A stretch of DNA of 51,268 nt. It comes from an uncultured Collinsella sp. (lineage in GTDB: Bacteria > Actinomycetota > Coriobacteriia > Coriobacteriales > Coriobacteriaceae). Every line of letters begins with the position of its first letter. Position 1 is the stretch's first letter. The DNA lies in assembly GCA_958427355.1 (NCBI GenBank), contig CAUACA010000016.1, forward strand, positions 1-51,268, written 5' to 3'. Both the position numbers and the translations under genes were made by a program. The notes beneath the pieces are model-generated. The model was not told the origin of the DNA. It did not search any database and saw nothing but the letters and a program-made list of their open reading frames with translations. Positions 25,799 to 33,623 of this stretch are shown piece by piece.

Positions 25799-27205
25799 AT
25801 GCACCAAAACGGATCCAACTTAAACGGGCGTTCGGGTGCGCATCCGACAGCGCGCCGCGACCTGGGGCAGCTGCCCAGCGGTCAGCGCCGCCGTCACCGT
25901 AAGCCCGGCGCGATGTATCTCAACCATAGCCGCGGCTTTAGCGATCGCAGCGCGCGCATCGGCAACAGCCGCACACCCCGTCGTTCGTCTCGCCTGCCCT
26001 ATGCGCTGATCGCCGTGGGTTGCGCGCTCGTGCTGTTTATCGCTGCCGTCGTGGGCTACGTCAACCGCAGCGTGGACGTGGAGCTCAACGGCCAGAAGAC
26101 CGCGGTGCGCGTGGGCTCTACGCTGCAGAATCTCATCGACGAACAGGATTTGACTGACACCTACGACGCAGGCGACCTGCTAGCCGTCGATGACAGCGTG
26201 CTCAAGCGCCATGGGGGCGAAAAGCTGTCGGTGAAGGTCGACGGCAAGCGCGTGAAGCAGGGCAAATGGGATAGCCGCGAACTCGAGGGCGGCGAGAAGG
26301 TGACGGTCAAGGATGGCCGTAACACTTACGAGAAGCACGAGGTTCAGGCTACGGTTATCGAGCCCAAGCTCAAGGTCGAGGGCACGGGCGCTATCGAGTA
26401 TGTGCAGACATGGGGTGTCCAGGGCCGATCCGAGGTGTGGGTTGGTGAGCGGTCAGGCAAGACGCAAGACCGCGGCGAGGTTGTGCCCGCCACCGATTGC
26501 GTTGTTGCGTGCGCCAGCGTGGCGCCCAAGGGCAACAAAAAGTACGTGGCGCTGACGTTTGACGAGGGTCCGAGCGGCGCCACCAAACAGATCTTGCAGG
26601 TGCTCAAGGAAAAGGGCGTCACCGCGACGTTCTTCCTTTCGGGCGATGCGGCCGAGGCCTCGCCTGCCACGGCCAAGGCGATTGTCGACGCCGGGTGCGA
26701 GATCGGATCCAACAGCTACAGCGACGATTCGCTCAAGGGTCAGGACCGTGAGGCGGTGCGCGAACAGATCACGAAAGGCACCGATGCGATTAAGTCGGCG
26801 ACCGGCGTGAAGACGATGCTGCTGCGTGCTCCCTACGCTGCCTTTGACGAGCAAAACTGGATTGATGCGATGGACCTGGTCTCCGCCGTGGTCTCGTGGA
26901 ATATCGACTCGGGCGACTGGCTGCTAAACGGTGCCGACGAACAGGTCTCGACGGTGCTCGATTCGGTGACGCCGGGCAATATCGTGCTGCTCACCGATAG
27001 AGACGAATGCGCCGAGCAGACACTCGAGGCGCTGCCGCAGATTATCGACGGCCTCATTGCCGACGGCTACAAGATCGTGACGCTCAGCGACCTGGTCAAG
27101 ACGGACACGTCGCTGAGCAAAAAGCTCACCTCGCTGACGAAGGTCACCATGCCCAAGGACGCCGTGTTCCCCCAACTTGCCGAGGACGACGACACCACAG
27201 AGTAG
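25799..27205 (+). CDS. NodB-fold (polysaccharide deacetylase-like) protein with altered metal site
   Basis: A 468-residue membrane-anchored extracytoplasmic protein: basic N-terminus, one membrane segment (about 68-88), a beta-rich linker (about 90-195), and a NodB fold (about 245-440). The fold motifs are recognisable but the metal and catalytic residues have changed. TFDEGP (253-258) replaces TFDDGP. The HxxxH motif reads N305 to D309 (GSNSYSDD). The final LHD motif is LTD (398-400). RAPY (343-346) and DSGDW (370-374) remain. Classical NodB deacetylation of peptidoglycan or chitin is therefore doubtful; binding without catalysis, or a different metal set, is possible. GGGGGAGG lies just before the ATG. 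It has its own transcription unit. Confidence 0.85.
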   Translation: MHQNGSNLNGRSGAHPTARRDLGQLPSGQRRRHRKPGAMYLNHSRGFSDRSARIGNSRTPRRSSRLPYALIAVGCALVLFIAAVVGYVNRSVDVELNGQKTAVRVGSTLQNLIDEQDLTDTYDAGDLLAVDDSVLKRHGGEKLSVKVDGKRVKQGKWDSRELEGGEKVTVKDGRNTYEKHEVQATVIEPKLKVEGTGAIEYVQTWGVQGRSEVWVGERSGKTQDRGEVVPATDCVVACASVAPKGNKKYVALTFDEGPSGATKQILQVLKEKGVTATFFLSGDAAEASPATAKAIVDAGCEIGSNSYSDDSLKGQDREAVREQITKGTDAIKSATGVKTMLLRAPYAAFDEQNWIDAMDLVSAVVSWNIDSGDWLLNGADEQVSTVLDSVTPGNIVLLTDRDECAEQTLEALPQIIDGLIADGYKIVTLSDLVKTDTSLSKKLTSLTKVTMPKDAVFPQLAEDDDTTE

Positions 27206-27242
27206 TCATTGGGTAGTCATTTAGGAACGTCCCCAATGACTA
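27206..27242. repeat. REP-like family 1 fragment (copy C)
   Basis: TCATTGGG (27206-27213) pairs with CCCAATGA (27232-27239), enclosing GTCATTTAGGAACGTCC, the same tail unit that ends copy A. It starts directly after the NodB-like gene's stop codon. Confidence 0.75.
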
Positions 27243-27316
27243 TGTCACGGATGCGTCAGCGTTTGGTATGCCTGCAATGTGCAGCGCATAAATTCGATGC
27301 CGCAGGGCGATGCTGA

Positions 27317-27325
27317 TGCTATAGT
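27317..27325 (+). promoter_or_regulatory. Extended -10 promoter of the mgtE-like operon
   Basis: TGC-TATAGT is an extended -10. It predicts a transcript start near 27332 and thus a leader of about 200 nt before the coding region, unusually long for this window. Confidence 0.5.
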
Positions 27326-27331
27326 TACTGC

Positions 27332-27533
27332 GGTTAATGAGGGTCAAGAGAAAGGTTACAGGTGAAATCCAAACCTCGACCATACAGTCGATGACCCCAT
27401 GCAGGTGCTTTTTGCGCATGCACGGGGTGTAAGCGTCGAGCGGCGTGCCGCCCGCGCATGCGTATACATATCCAGAAGCCCCCGGACGTCGCACATGCGG
27501 CCGCGTTCGGAGGAATAATGATGGGGAGCACCA
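27332..27533 (+). promoter_or_regulatory. Long structured leader of the mgtE-like gene with a 10-codon ORF
   Basis: The predicted 5' leader has several GC-rich complementary stretches (around 27398-27424 and 27438-27463). Near its end GGAGG (27509-27513) precedes ATGATG at 27518/27521. That frame reads M-M-G-S-T-I-E-L-S-E and stops at 27548-27550, overlapping the main start. Such an overlap could couple translation of the main gene to the short ORF. The conserved core of the Mg2+ M-box riboswitch was not found. Confidence 0.45.
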
Positions 27534-29378
27534 TTGAATTATCTGAGTGAGATGCTCAAATTGCCGGTCTTGGACGTCGATGGAGAAAAGCTCGGCGTGG
27601 TGAACGATTTTGGTATTGCTACCGGCGAAGTTTTTCCGCACGTGACGTCGCTCGCGTTCCGCGGTCCCGGCAAGACGCCGTTTATGATCAGCTGGCGCAA
27701 ATGGGTCGACCGTATCGACGAGACGGGTGTACACCTTAAGACGTCGGCCACCGAAATCCGTTTTTCGTACCTGCAGCCGACCGAACTCTTGCTTGCCCGC
27801 GACGTGCTCAACAAGCAGATTGTCGACACGCAGGGCATGAAAGTCGTGCGCGTAAACGACATCAAGTTTTCCATGTCGGGCGAAAATCAGCTGCGCCTGC
27901 TGGGCGCCGAAGTGGGCGCCCGCGGTCTGCTACGCGCGATCAGCCCCGCACTCGAGCATATCGTCGAAGGCTTTATGAAGCACCTGGGCAAGCCGCTCAG
28001 TGAGGACATCATCGCTTGGTCCTACATGGACCTGCTCGATCGCTCGACCAAGAACATTCAACTCTCGGTGTCGCATAAGACGCTCGGCGAGCTGCACCCT
28101 GCCGACATCGCCGACATTATCGAGCAGCTCGACCCGCGCCTGCGTGCGCAGGTGTTTGCACAGCTCGATACTGCCCAGGCCGCCGAGGCCATCTCGGAGT
28201 TCGATGACGACGAGCTTATGACCGAGATGCTCGAGGGCCTGTCCGACACGGACGCATCGTCGATGCTGGCCATGATGGACCCGGACGACGCCGCCGACCT
28301 GATCGACGAGCTCGATTACGAGAAGGCCGAGAAGCTCCTGCGCCTGATGGGCGTCAAGGAGGAGAAGGCGATTCGTAACCTGCTGGGCTATGAGGACAAC
28401 ACCGCCGGCCGCATCATGACCTCGGAGTTTGTCTCGCTGCCCGCCACGGCGACGGTCGGCGATGCCATCGAGGCGATTCGCAAACTCGATGAGGACTTCG
28501 AGAGTGTCTATTACGTCTATACCGAGGATCCGAGCGGCATGCTCACCGGCGTGCTCTCGCTGCGCACGTTGATCGTGGCCGACCGCGATGCCACGCTGGG
28601 CCAGCTCGCCTATCGCGACCTGGTCTACGTGTCGCCCGACGAGGACCAGGAAGACGTGACGGACGAGATGACCAAGTACGACCTGGTTGCCATCCCTGTC
28701 TGCGACGAGAACCGTCATATCCTGGGCATCGTGACCTTCGACGACGCCATGGACGTTATCGCCGAGGAGCATCAGGAGGACCTGCAGATCGCCGGTGTCG
28801 GCTCGGGCGATAGCGCGTCGGACGACTCGACGAACGTGCTCAGCTGGTTTGTGCATCGCCAGTACTGGGTTGTCGTGTGGGGCATTGCCTCGTGCATCAT
28901 GGCAACGGTGCTGGGGACGGCGCTCGGCTCCGCGCATCTGGTGGTGTTCCCCATGTGCGCCATGCCGCTCGTGCTGCTTGCTGCCTCGCGCATGGTGTCG
29001 TTCGTCAAGAACTACTTCTTGGAGTATGACGGTCACGACGACGAGCCCAAGCCGTATCTGGGGTTCTTCTTCCAGAGCACGGGCATGGGCCTGATTCTGT
29101 CACTCGTGACCTACCTGTGCGCCCAGCTGGTGCGCACCGCTGCGTTCCCCGATGCGCCCATGTTTGAGGAGCAACTCTTTACCGGGTGCTTTAATATCGC
29201 TGCCATCATTTGCCTGGTTGGCAACATGAGCGCCGTGATTTACCTGATGGTGCTGTTCTGGCGTGACGAGCATGACCTCAACACGTCGGGCACCGCCATG
29301 AACGTTATTGCCGTCATGATCTCGTGCGTAGCGTACTGCGCCGCTGCGGTGCTGCTCACCATGTCGGTCATGGGGTAG
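27534..29378 (+). CDS. MgtE-like protein: PRC-barrel, MgtE_N, CBS pair, five-helix membrane domain lacking the MgtE pore signature
   Basis: A 614-residue protein. Residues 1-85 resemble a PRC-barrel (LDVDGEKLGVVNDFG). About 175-285 is an MgtE_N superhelix (LHPADIADIIEQLDPRLRAQ), which with the CBS pair (about 286-412) forms the Mg2+-sensing cytosolic part of MgtE. From 444 there are five predicted membrane helices, the right number for MgtE. The conserved pore sequence of MgtE (a GGNxGSQ-type stretch) is not seen; the corresponding helix reads FPMCAMPLVLLAASRMV. It is longer than usual MgtE (about 450). A TTG start is used, with GGGGAG 5 nt upstream; the in-frame ATG at 27552 is an alternative. 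The NRMT gene follows after 8 bp, so this may be a sensor or partner of that transporter. Confidence 0.8.
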   Translation: MNYLSEMLKLPVLDVDGEKLGVVNDFGIATGEVFPHVTSLAFRGPGKTPFMISWRKWVDRIDETGVHLKTSATEIRFSYLQPTELLLARDVLNKQIVDTQGMKVVRVNDIKFSMSGENQLRLLGAEVGARGLLRAISPALEHIVEGFMKHLGKPLSEDIIAWSYMDLLDRSTKNIQLSVSHKTLGELHPADIADIIEQLDPRLRAQVFAQLDTAQAAEAISEFDDDELMTEMLEGLSDTDASSMLAMMDPDDAADLIDELDYEKAEKLLRLMGVKEEKAIRNLLGYEDNTAGRIMTSEFVSLPATATVGDAIEAIRKLDEDFESVYYVYTEDPSGMLTGVLSLRTLIVADRDATLGQLAYRDLVYVSPDEDQEDVTDEMTKYDLVAIPVCDENRHILGIVTFDDAMDVIAEEHQEDLQIAGVGSGDSASDDSTNVLSWFVHRQYWVVVWGIASCIMATVLGTALGSAHLVVFPMCAMPLVLLAASRMVSFVKNYFLEYDGHDDEPKPYLGFFFQSTGMGLILSLVTYLCAQLVRTAAFPDAPMFEEQLFTGCFNIAAIICLVGNMSAVIYLMVLFWRDEHDLNTSGTAMNVIAVMISCVAYCAAAVLLTMSVMG

Positions 29379-29386
29379 GTGGTCGC

Positions 29387-30649
29387 GTGCAAAATACGAA
29401 GCAAAAGCCGAGCACCAAGCAAAAGCTGACCATCGCGGCCATCTTTGGCGCCATGGGCCCCGGTCTTCTGGCGGCGCTTTCGGGCAATGACGCTGGCGGC
29501 ATCGCCACGTATTCCAGCGCGGGCGCCAGCTATGGCTACAAGATGCTCTGGATGCTTCCCGTCATGACTGTGCTGCTCATCGTGACGCAGGAGACCGCGG
29601 CGCGCTGCGGCTGCGTCACGGGCAAGGGCCTGGCATCGCTCATTCGCGAGCGCTTTGGCGTGCGCAAGAGTGTACTTGCTATGGCGGCGCTGTTGATTGC
29701 CAACACGGCTGTGACCATTTCGGAGTTTGCGGGCATCGCCAGCGGCCTTGCTCTCTTTGGCGTGCCGGCGAGCATCTCGGTGCCGTTGGTAGCGCTGCTG
29801 GTGTGGATGCTTACCATGTCGGGTAGTTTCCAGCGCATCGAGAAGATTCTGCTGCTGGTGAGCTGCGTGTTCGTGACCTATATTGTCGCCGCGTTTATGG
29901 CTGGCCCCAACTGGGGTGAGGTCGCGGTCGACCTGGTCGTGCCTAACATTCAAAATGACCCCAGCTACGTGTCGCTCGTGGTCGCAACGATCGGTACCAC
30001 CATCGCGCCGTGGATGATTTTCTTGGCGCAGAACAACGTGGTCGATAAGAACGCGGGCGAGGACGATATCGTGCTGCAGCGCATCGATACCGTGAGCGGC
30101 TCGCTTGCTGCCGATGTCATTGCCGGCTTTATTATCATCACGACCGGTACGGTGTTGTTCCCGGCGGGCATTCAGATTAGCGATGCTGCCGATGCTGCCC
30201 GCGCGCTGGAGCCTATTGCGGGTCAGTGGTCCACGGTACTGTTTGCCTCGGGCCTGGTCGCGGCGAGCTTCTTGGCTGCCTGCGTGCTGCCGGGCGTTAC
30301 GTCGAGCGCTATCTGCGAGGCATTTGGCTGGGAGCGCGGTGCCGACCGCAGCTGGGACGAGGCCCCGGTCTATCGCGGCATCATTACGGCCATCATCGGC
30401 ATTTCTGCCGTGTTGGTGCTCATGCCTGGCGTCGATTTGTTCCAGATTATGATGACCTCGCAGGTCATCAACGGCGTGCTGCTGCCCGTAGTCTTGGTAT
30501 TCCAGGTGGTTATCGCGGCGGATCGCCACATTATGGGCGCCAATCGCAACGGCCGCGTATGGAACGTGCTCACTTGGGCGACTATCGGCGTGATTACGGT
30601 GCTGACGGTCGTCATGTTTGTGCTGCAAGCGATGGGCTACAGCGCGTAG
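29387..30649 (+). CDS. NRAMP-related magnesium transporter (NRMT-type)
   Basis: A 420-residue SLC11/NRAMP-fold transporter with about 11 helices. In helix 1 the canonical DPGN reads DAGG (GNDAGGIATY). In helix 6 the metal-binding methionine of the MPH motif is alanine (TTIAPWM). Asn-to-Gly plus Met-to-Ala is the pattern described for NRAMP-related Mg2+ transporters, whose structural model comes from Eggerthella lenta, also a Coriobacteriia member. Mg2+ (or Mn2+) uptake without proton coupling is therefore likelier than Mn2+/Fe2+-H+ symport. The GTG at 29387 has AGGTGG (29377-29382) upstream and lies 8 bp after the MgtE-like gene; a longer frame inside that gene is rejected. A strong terminator ends the operon. 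Confidence 0.88.
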   Translation: MQNTKQKPSTKQKLTIAAIFGAMGPGLLAALSGNDAGGIATYSSAGASYGYKMLWMLPVMTVLLIVTQETAARCGCVTGKGLASLIRERFGVRKSVLAMAALLIANTAVTISEFAGIASGLALFGVPASISVPLVALLVWMLTMSGSFQRIEKILLLVSCVFVTYIVAAFMAGPNWGEVAVDLVVPNIQNDPSYVSLVVATIGTTIAPWMIFLAQNNVVDKNAGEDDIVLQRIDTVSGSLAADVIAGFIIITTGTVLFPAGIQISDAADAARALEPIAGQWSTVLFASGLVAASFLAACVLPGVTSSAICEAFGWERGADRSWDEAPVYRGIITAIIGISAVLVLMPGVDLFQIMMTSQVINGVLLPVVLVFQVVIAADRHIMGANRNGRVWNVLTWATIGVITVLTVVMFVLQAMGYSA

Positions 30650-30667
30650 CGTCTACTTTTGCTTCCG

Positions 30668-30702
30668 AACAGGCCGCAGCGATGGGCTGCGGCCTGTTTT
30701 TT
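30668..30702 (+). terminator. Terminator of the mgtE-like/NRMT operon
   Basis: AACAGGCCGCAGC (30668-30680) pairs perfectly with GCTGCGGCCTGTT (30686-30698), loop of 5, followed by TTTTTT. It lies 19 bp past the stop codon. Confidence 0.95.
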
Positions 30703-30731
30703 GTCTGCTATAGGGCGTTAGTTATATGTCA

Positions 30732-30961
30732 GTGGGCAAAAAATACCAAATATGAGTACTGTTGCTAAGTGAACAGCATTTACATCCAAGAAGATAATGA
30801 ACATAACATATATTATGTTCATTAAAATTGGTTCCGATACGCCTTAAACCAGTCAGGTTGGCTGCTTTAGGGGGCTGTAGGGGTCGCCCGAACGTCATTT
30901 TGGATGGTTTTGCCTGCGACTAAAATGGTAACAGTACTCATATTTGCCCTTTTTTGCCCAC
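30732..30961. mobile_element. MITE-like element with 32-35 bp terminal inverted repeats
   Basis: The left end (30732-30764) and the right end (30927-30961) are inverted copies. Both begin GTGGGCAAAAAA, differ at three of the next four bases, and then share AAATATGAGTACTGTT. The 230-bp segment is AT-rich compared with its surroundings and has no supported frame. A perfect internal palindrome, AATGAACATAA-CATATA-TTATGTTCATT, lies at 30796-30823. No target duplication is obvious, so old insertion or another origin (a large regulatory stem) remains possible. Confidence 0.65.
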
Positions 30962-31132
30962 AGACCTTTGAGGTTGCGGCGAAAAGGGCTTGTTTTGATT
31001 GTTTGGGGCAGGTGCGAGGCACGGAAACGATGTCTGGAGCGGCGGAGCGGCTTGGAATTCATCCGGAGAGGTCTTCATTGGCTACGCCAGGAGTGCCTCC
31101 AAGTGGCGGTACAAAAGGAGCGCCCCTAACTG
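30962..31132. repeat. Intergenic stretch holding a partial REP-like family 1 copy
   Basis: 31101-31134 (AAGTGGCGGTACAAAAGGAG then CGCCCCTAACTGCC) matches the internal segment of copies A and B (CCGGTAGGAAAGGAACGTCC then CCAACTGCC). Open frames here look like translated repeat and lack ribosome sites. Nothing else was identified between 30962 and 31100. Confidence 0.5.
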
Positions 31133-31170
31133 CCGCAGGGGGCGTCGGCCACGGCCGACGCCCCCTGCGG
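31133..31170 (-). terminator. Large hairpin after the acyltransferase gene
   Basis: CCGCAGGGGGCGTCGGCC (31133-31150) is the exact complement of 31153-31170, with only AC between, giving a very stable stem 24 bp past the minus-strand stop codon. A CCTTTTG run follows about 10 nt later on that strand. Confidence 0.7.
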
Positions 31171-31193
31171 GTGTACGCAGATTTTGCTGCGCG

Positions 31194-33437
31194 TTACTTG
31201 TCGGTGCCCAGCTTGTGTGGCTTGTAGGCGAGGGCATTGACGAGTGCGTCGGCGGCGGACTTGACGGCTGCCGGCTGCGGATCGTTGACGTGGTCCTCGG
31301 GGTGCACGGGCAGGTCTTTCTTGACTGCATCGTGGATCAGGTTGAGGTACTCGGTCACGCCGGTAGTCGACAGGTGCGTGCCGTCGCCATCGAATAGGTC
31401 GTTGCGGTTGGCGCTGTGCCCGTACCAGTCGATAACGCGTACATTCTTGTAGCGCGTGGCGGCGTTGGCGATAGCCTGGTTGGTGGAACCCACCCACGGC
31501 TGCGGACTGCGTGTGTTCACAAACGCGACGATGCGCTTGTCGCCGGCATCGGCCATGATGGCATCGATCTGGTCATCAGTTACCAAACCATTGGTGCCCA
31601 GGGCAAAGACCACGATCTTGCCGGCAAGGTTCTGCTGGATATAGCCCTCAAATGTCGCGCGGCCCGCATCAAACTGGCGGCCCTTTTCGGCATCGATATG
31701 GCTGTGCGGGAACACGCCGTCAAAGGAATCAACGGCGCGCAGCGACACGGAGTCGCCGATCATCAACAGGTCGTAGGAGCCATCGGGGAAGCCGTCGTTG
31801 TCCTTGTCGGTGTCGTCGGCCGCTTGCTGGTCGGTGGGCGCGGTGTTTTTGGCTTCCTTGTTCAGAACTTCGGCGCCCTCGCCGCTCAGCGCAGACGTCT
31901 CGGGCACAAAGATCAGACCGCCCAGTGCGACGACCAACACGATAGCGCAGGCTGCGCAGACAGGGACGTGCGCGCGTGCCCAGTTGGCGGGTGTGGTGGT
32001 TCCATTGCGGAATTCGGTGACGGTGCGGCCGAAGGCGCCCTTCCTAAACGGCGTTTCGATAAAGCGATAAGAGCACTCGGCTACGGCGACTACCACAAGT
32101 ACCTGCAAGATGTACTGCCACCAGGGCGTATCGTTGATGTTGGCGACCGGGTTCATGAGCAACAGCAGCGGATAGTGCCACAGGTAGATGCTGTACGAGC
32201 GCTTGCCAACCCACACGAGCGGCTCGGCGGACAGCGCACGGGCAACCATTCCCTGGGGCTGCACGCAGGCCGCGATGACCATGAGCGTGAGGATGGAGCA
32301 TAACAGCGTGCCGCCGCGATACTGGAACGCGGTGTAGCCGTTGGTGAGCGCGACCATGGCGGCAAGGCCAACCAGACCCACGACGCCCAACACATCGATG
32401 GATGAGGGCGAGGACCAAAAGCGCACGAGGGCGCTCGGCTGTGCCGGGGCGGTCTCGGCTGATTCGTCGGCCTTCTCGCCAGGCTTGCCCTCGGCGTTCT
32501 TGCCGTGCTTGGCGGCACCAGCCAGGCGATTGAGCCCCAAACGACGTGCGAGACGCACCGGCGCCAGGTCGCGATCGGGGATAAAGGCCATCCAGGCACC
32601 CAGCAGCAGCGAGAACACGCGGGTGTCGGTGCCGTAGTACACGCGGCTGGGGTCGGCGGCAGGGTTGTAAAGCACCATCATGGCGAGGGCGGAAACCGCG
32701 GCAAGGCCCAGAACCACGCGGCGCGTGTTGGGCTTGCTCACATGCATGGATACCATGGCAAACAGCAGAGGCGGCCAAATTAGGTAGAACTGTTCCTCGA
32801 TGGCAAGCGACCAAAAGTGCGTGAGCGGCGAAGGGTCGCCCAGGGCATTGAAGTACGAGACGTTTTGGGCAATCTGCCACCAGTTGTTGAAGAACAGCAG
32901 CGACGGCAGGATGTCGGGGCGCATCTTGGTGAGCATCACGTGGTTAAAGATGGTGCACAGCGCGCAGGTTACGAACACTACCGTTACCACGGCGGGGACC
33001 AGGCGACGGATGCGGCGAATCCAGAAGCTCTTAAGGTCGATGCGGCCGGTCTTGGCGACTTCGTTGAGCAGCAGGCGCGTGATTAGATAGCCCGAAAGCA
33101 CAAAGAAAATCGTGACGCCAAGCAGGCCGCCCTGAGCCCACGTGAGGTTGAGGTGATAGAGCACCACCGCGACGACGGCGAGCGTACGCAGACCATCGAG
33201 CGCAGGAATGTAGCGGGACTTGGGACGAGCGGGTGCCTGCTTGTCGGCAGCGGACGAGCGTGTGGCGCCGGTGTTGGTCTTGGCTGCATGGGCGTCCTTG
33301 TTGGTGGGCGTTCGATGCGGGACCGGGCCGCGTCGCGACTCGCCGGTGCGGCGGTCGGCGCGCGGGCGTTCGTGCGGCGCCTGGTTATCGAGCGCGCGGC
33401 GCGGTCCGCGTGGGCTCGATGGTGGGAATTGTTCCAT
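31194..33437 (-). CDS. OafA/YrhL-type membrane acyltransferase with SGNH domain
   Basis: A 747-residue membrane protein. The first 75 residues are basic, Pro/Arg-rich and cytoplasmic. The acyltransferase-3 domain follows (about 78-480) with 10-11 helices and the family motifs RYIPALDGLRTLAVVAVVLYH and FWSLAIEEQFYLIWP. After a further helix (about 510-530) comes an extracytoplasmic SGNH-hydrolase-like domain (about 575-735) with DLLMIGDSVSLRA, ALGTNG and DGTHLS containing the Ser, Asn and Asp/His catalytic positions. Such proteins O-acetylate peptidoglycan, lipoteichoic or capsular sugars on the outer face. It stands alone, transcribed toward the MITE-like region. The ribosome site before the ATG is weak. 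Confidence 0.9.
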   Translation of the reverse strand: MEQFPPSSPRGPRRALDNQAPHERPRADRRTGESRRGPVPHRTPTNKDAHAAKTNTGATRSSAADKQAPARPKSRYIPALDGLRTLAVVAVVLYHLNLTWAQGGLLGVTIFFVLSGYLITRLLLNEVAKTGRIDLKSFWIRRIRRLVPAVVTVVFVTCALCTIFNHVMLTKMRPDILPSLLFFNNWWQIAQNVSYFNALGDPSPLTHFWSLAIEEQFYLIWPPLLFAMVSMHVSKPNTRRVVLGLAAVSALAMMVLYNPAADPSRVYYGTDTRVFSLLLGAWMAFIPDRDLAPVRLARRLGLNRLAGAAKHGKNAEGKPGEKADESAETAPAQPSALVRFWSSPSSIDVLGVVGLVGLAAMVALTNGYTAFQYRGGTLLCSILTLMVIAACVQPQGMVARALSAEPLVWVGKRSYSIYLWHYPLLLLMNPVANINDTPWWQYILQVLVVVAVAECSYRFIETPFRKGAFGRTVTEFRNGTTTPANWARAHVPVCAACAIVLVVALGGLIFVPETSALSGEGAEVLNKEAKNTAPTDQQAADDTDKDNDGFPDGSYDLLMIGDSVSLRAVDSFDGVFPHSHIDAEKGRQFDAGRATFEGYIQQNLAGKIVVFALGTNGLVTDDQIDAIMADAGDKRIVAFVNTRSPQPWVGSTNQAIANAATRYKNVRVIDWYGHSANRNDLFDGDGTHLSTTGVTEYLNLIHDAVKKDLPVHPEDHVNDPQPAAVKSAADALVNALAYKPHKLGTDK

Positions 33438-33530
33438 AAAACATCATCCAATGACGAGAATAATCAGCACGTATTCATTGTAGCTGCCTGCTCCTGTGAA
33501 TGCTTGCTGCTGGCGCAACCTCAAGGGTGC

Positions 33531-33560
33531 GTTCACATCAAAGTGAACTAAAGTTATAGA
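33531..33560 (+). promoter_or_regulatory. Promoter with overlapping palindromic operator before ribokinase
   Basis: TTCACA (33532-33537), 17 nt, TATAGA (33555-33560) make a good sigma-70 promoter. GTTCAC-ATCAAA-GTGAAC (33531-33548) is a perfect 6-bp palindrome covering the -35, the usual place for a repressor site. The regulator is not encoded next to it. Confidence 0.6.
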
Positions 33561-33623
33561 GGTGCGAAGGCGCGCAATCGACGGTCGACGGTGGGTGCAA
33601 AGCCCGCAGATGAGGAGGTTTCC

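Noticed and set aside
27332..27533. M-box (ykoK) Mg2+ riboswitch
   Set aside because: Expected from the downstream genes, but the conserved core (GTTAGGTGAGGCT, ACGCCAATGGGTCAACAG) is absent; GTTAATGAGGGTC at 27333 is only a loose resemblance. An Infernal search with RF00380 would settle it.
27534..29378. Ordinary MgtE magnesium channel
   Set aside because: The cytosolic part fits, but the membrane part lacks the conserved pore sequence, so the plain label would mislead.
29324..29386. Upstream extension of the NRMT gene into the mgtE-like gene
   Set aside because: The added residues (RCGAAHHVGHG) are unlike any NRAMP N-terminus and lie in the coding frame shadow; the GTG at 29387 has a ribosome site.
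30999..31397. Plus-strand frame over the intergenic repeat and the end of the acyltransferase gene
   Set aside because: It runs through the family 1 repeat fragment and the 31133-31170 hairpin into the antisense of a well-supported gene, and has no ribosome site.
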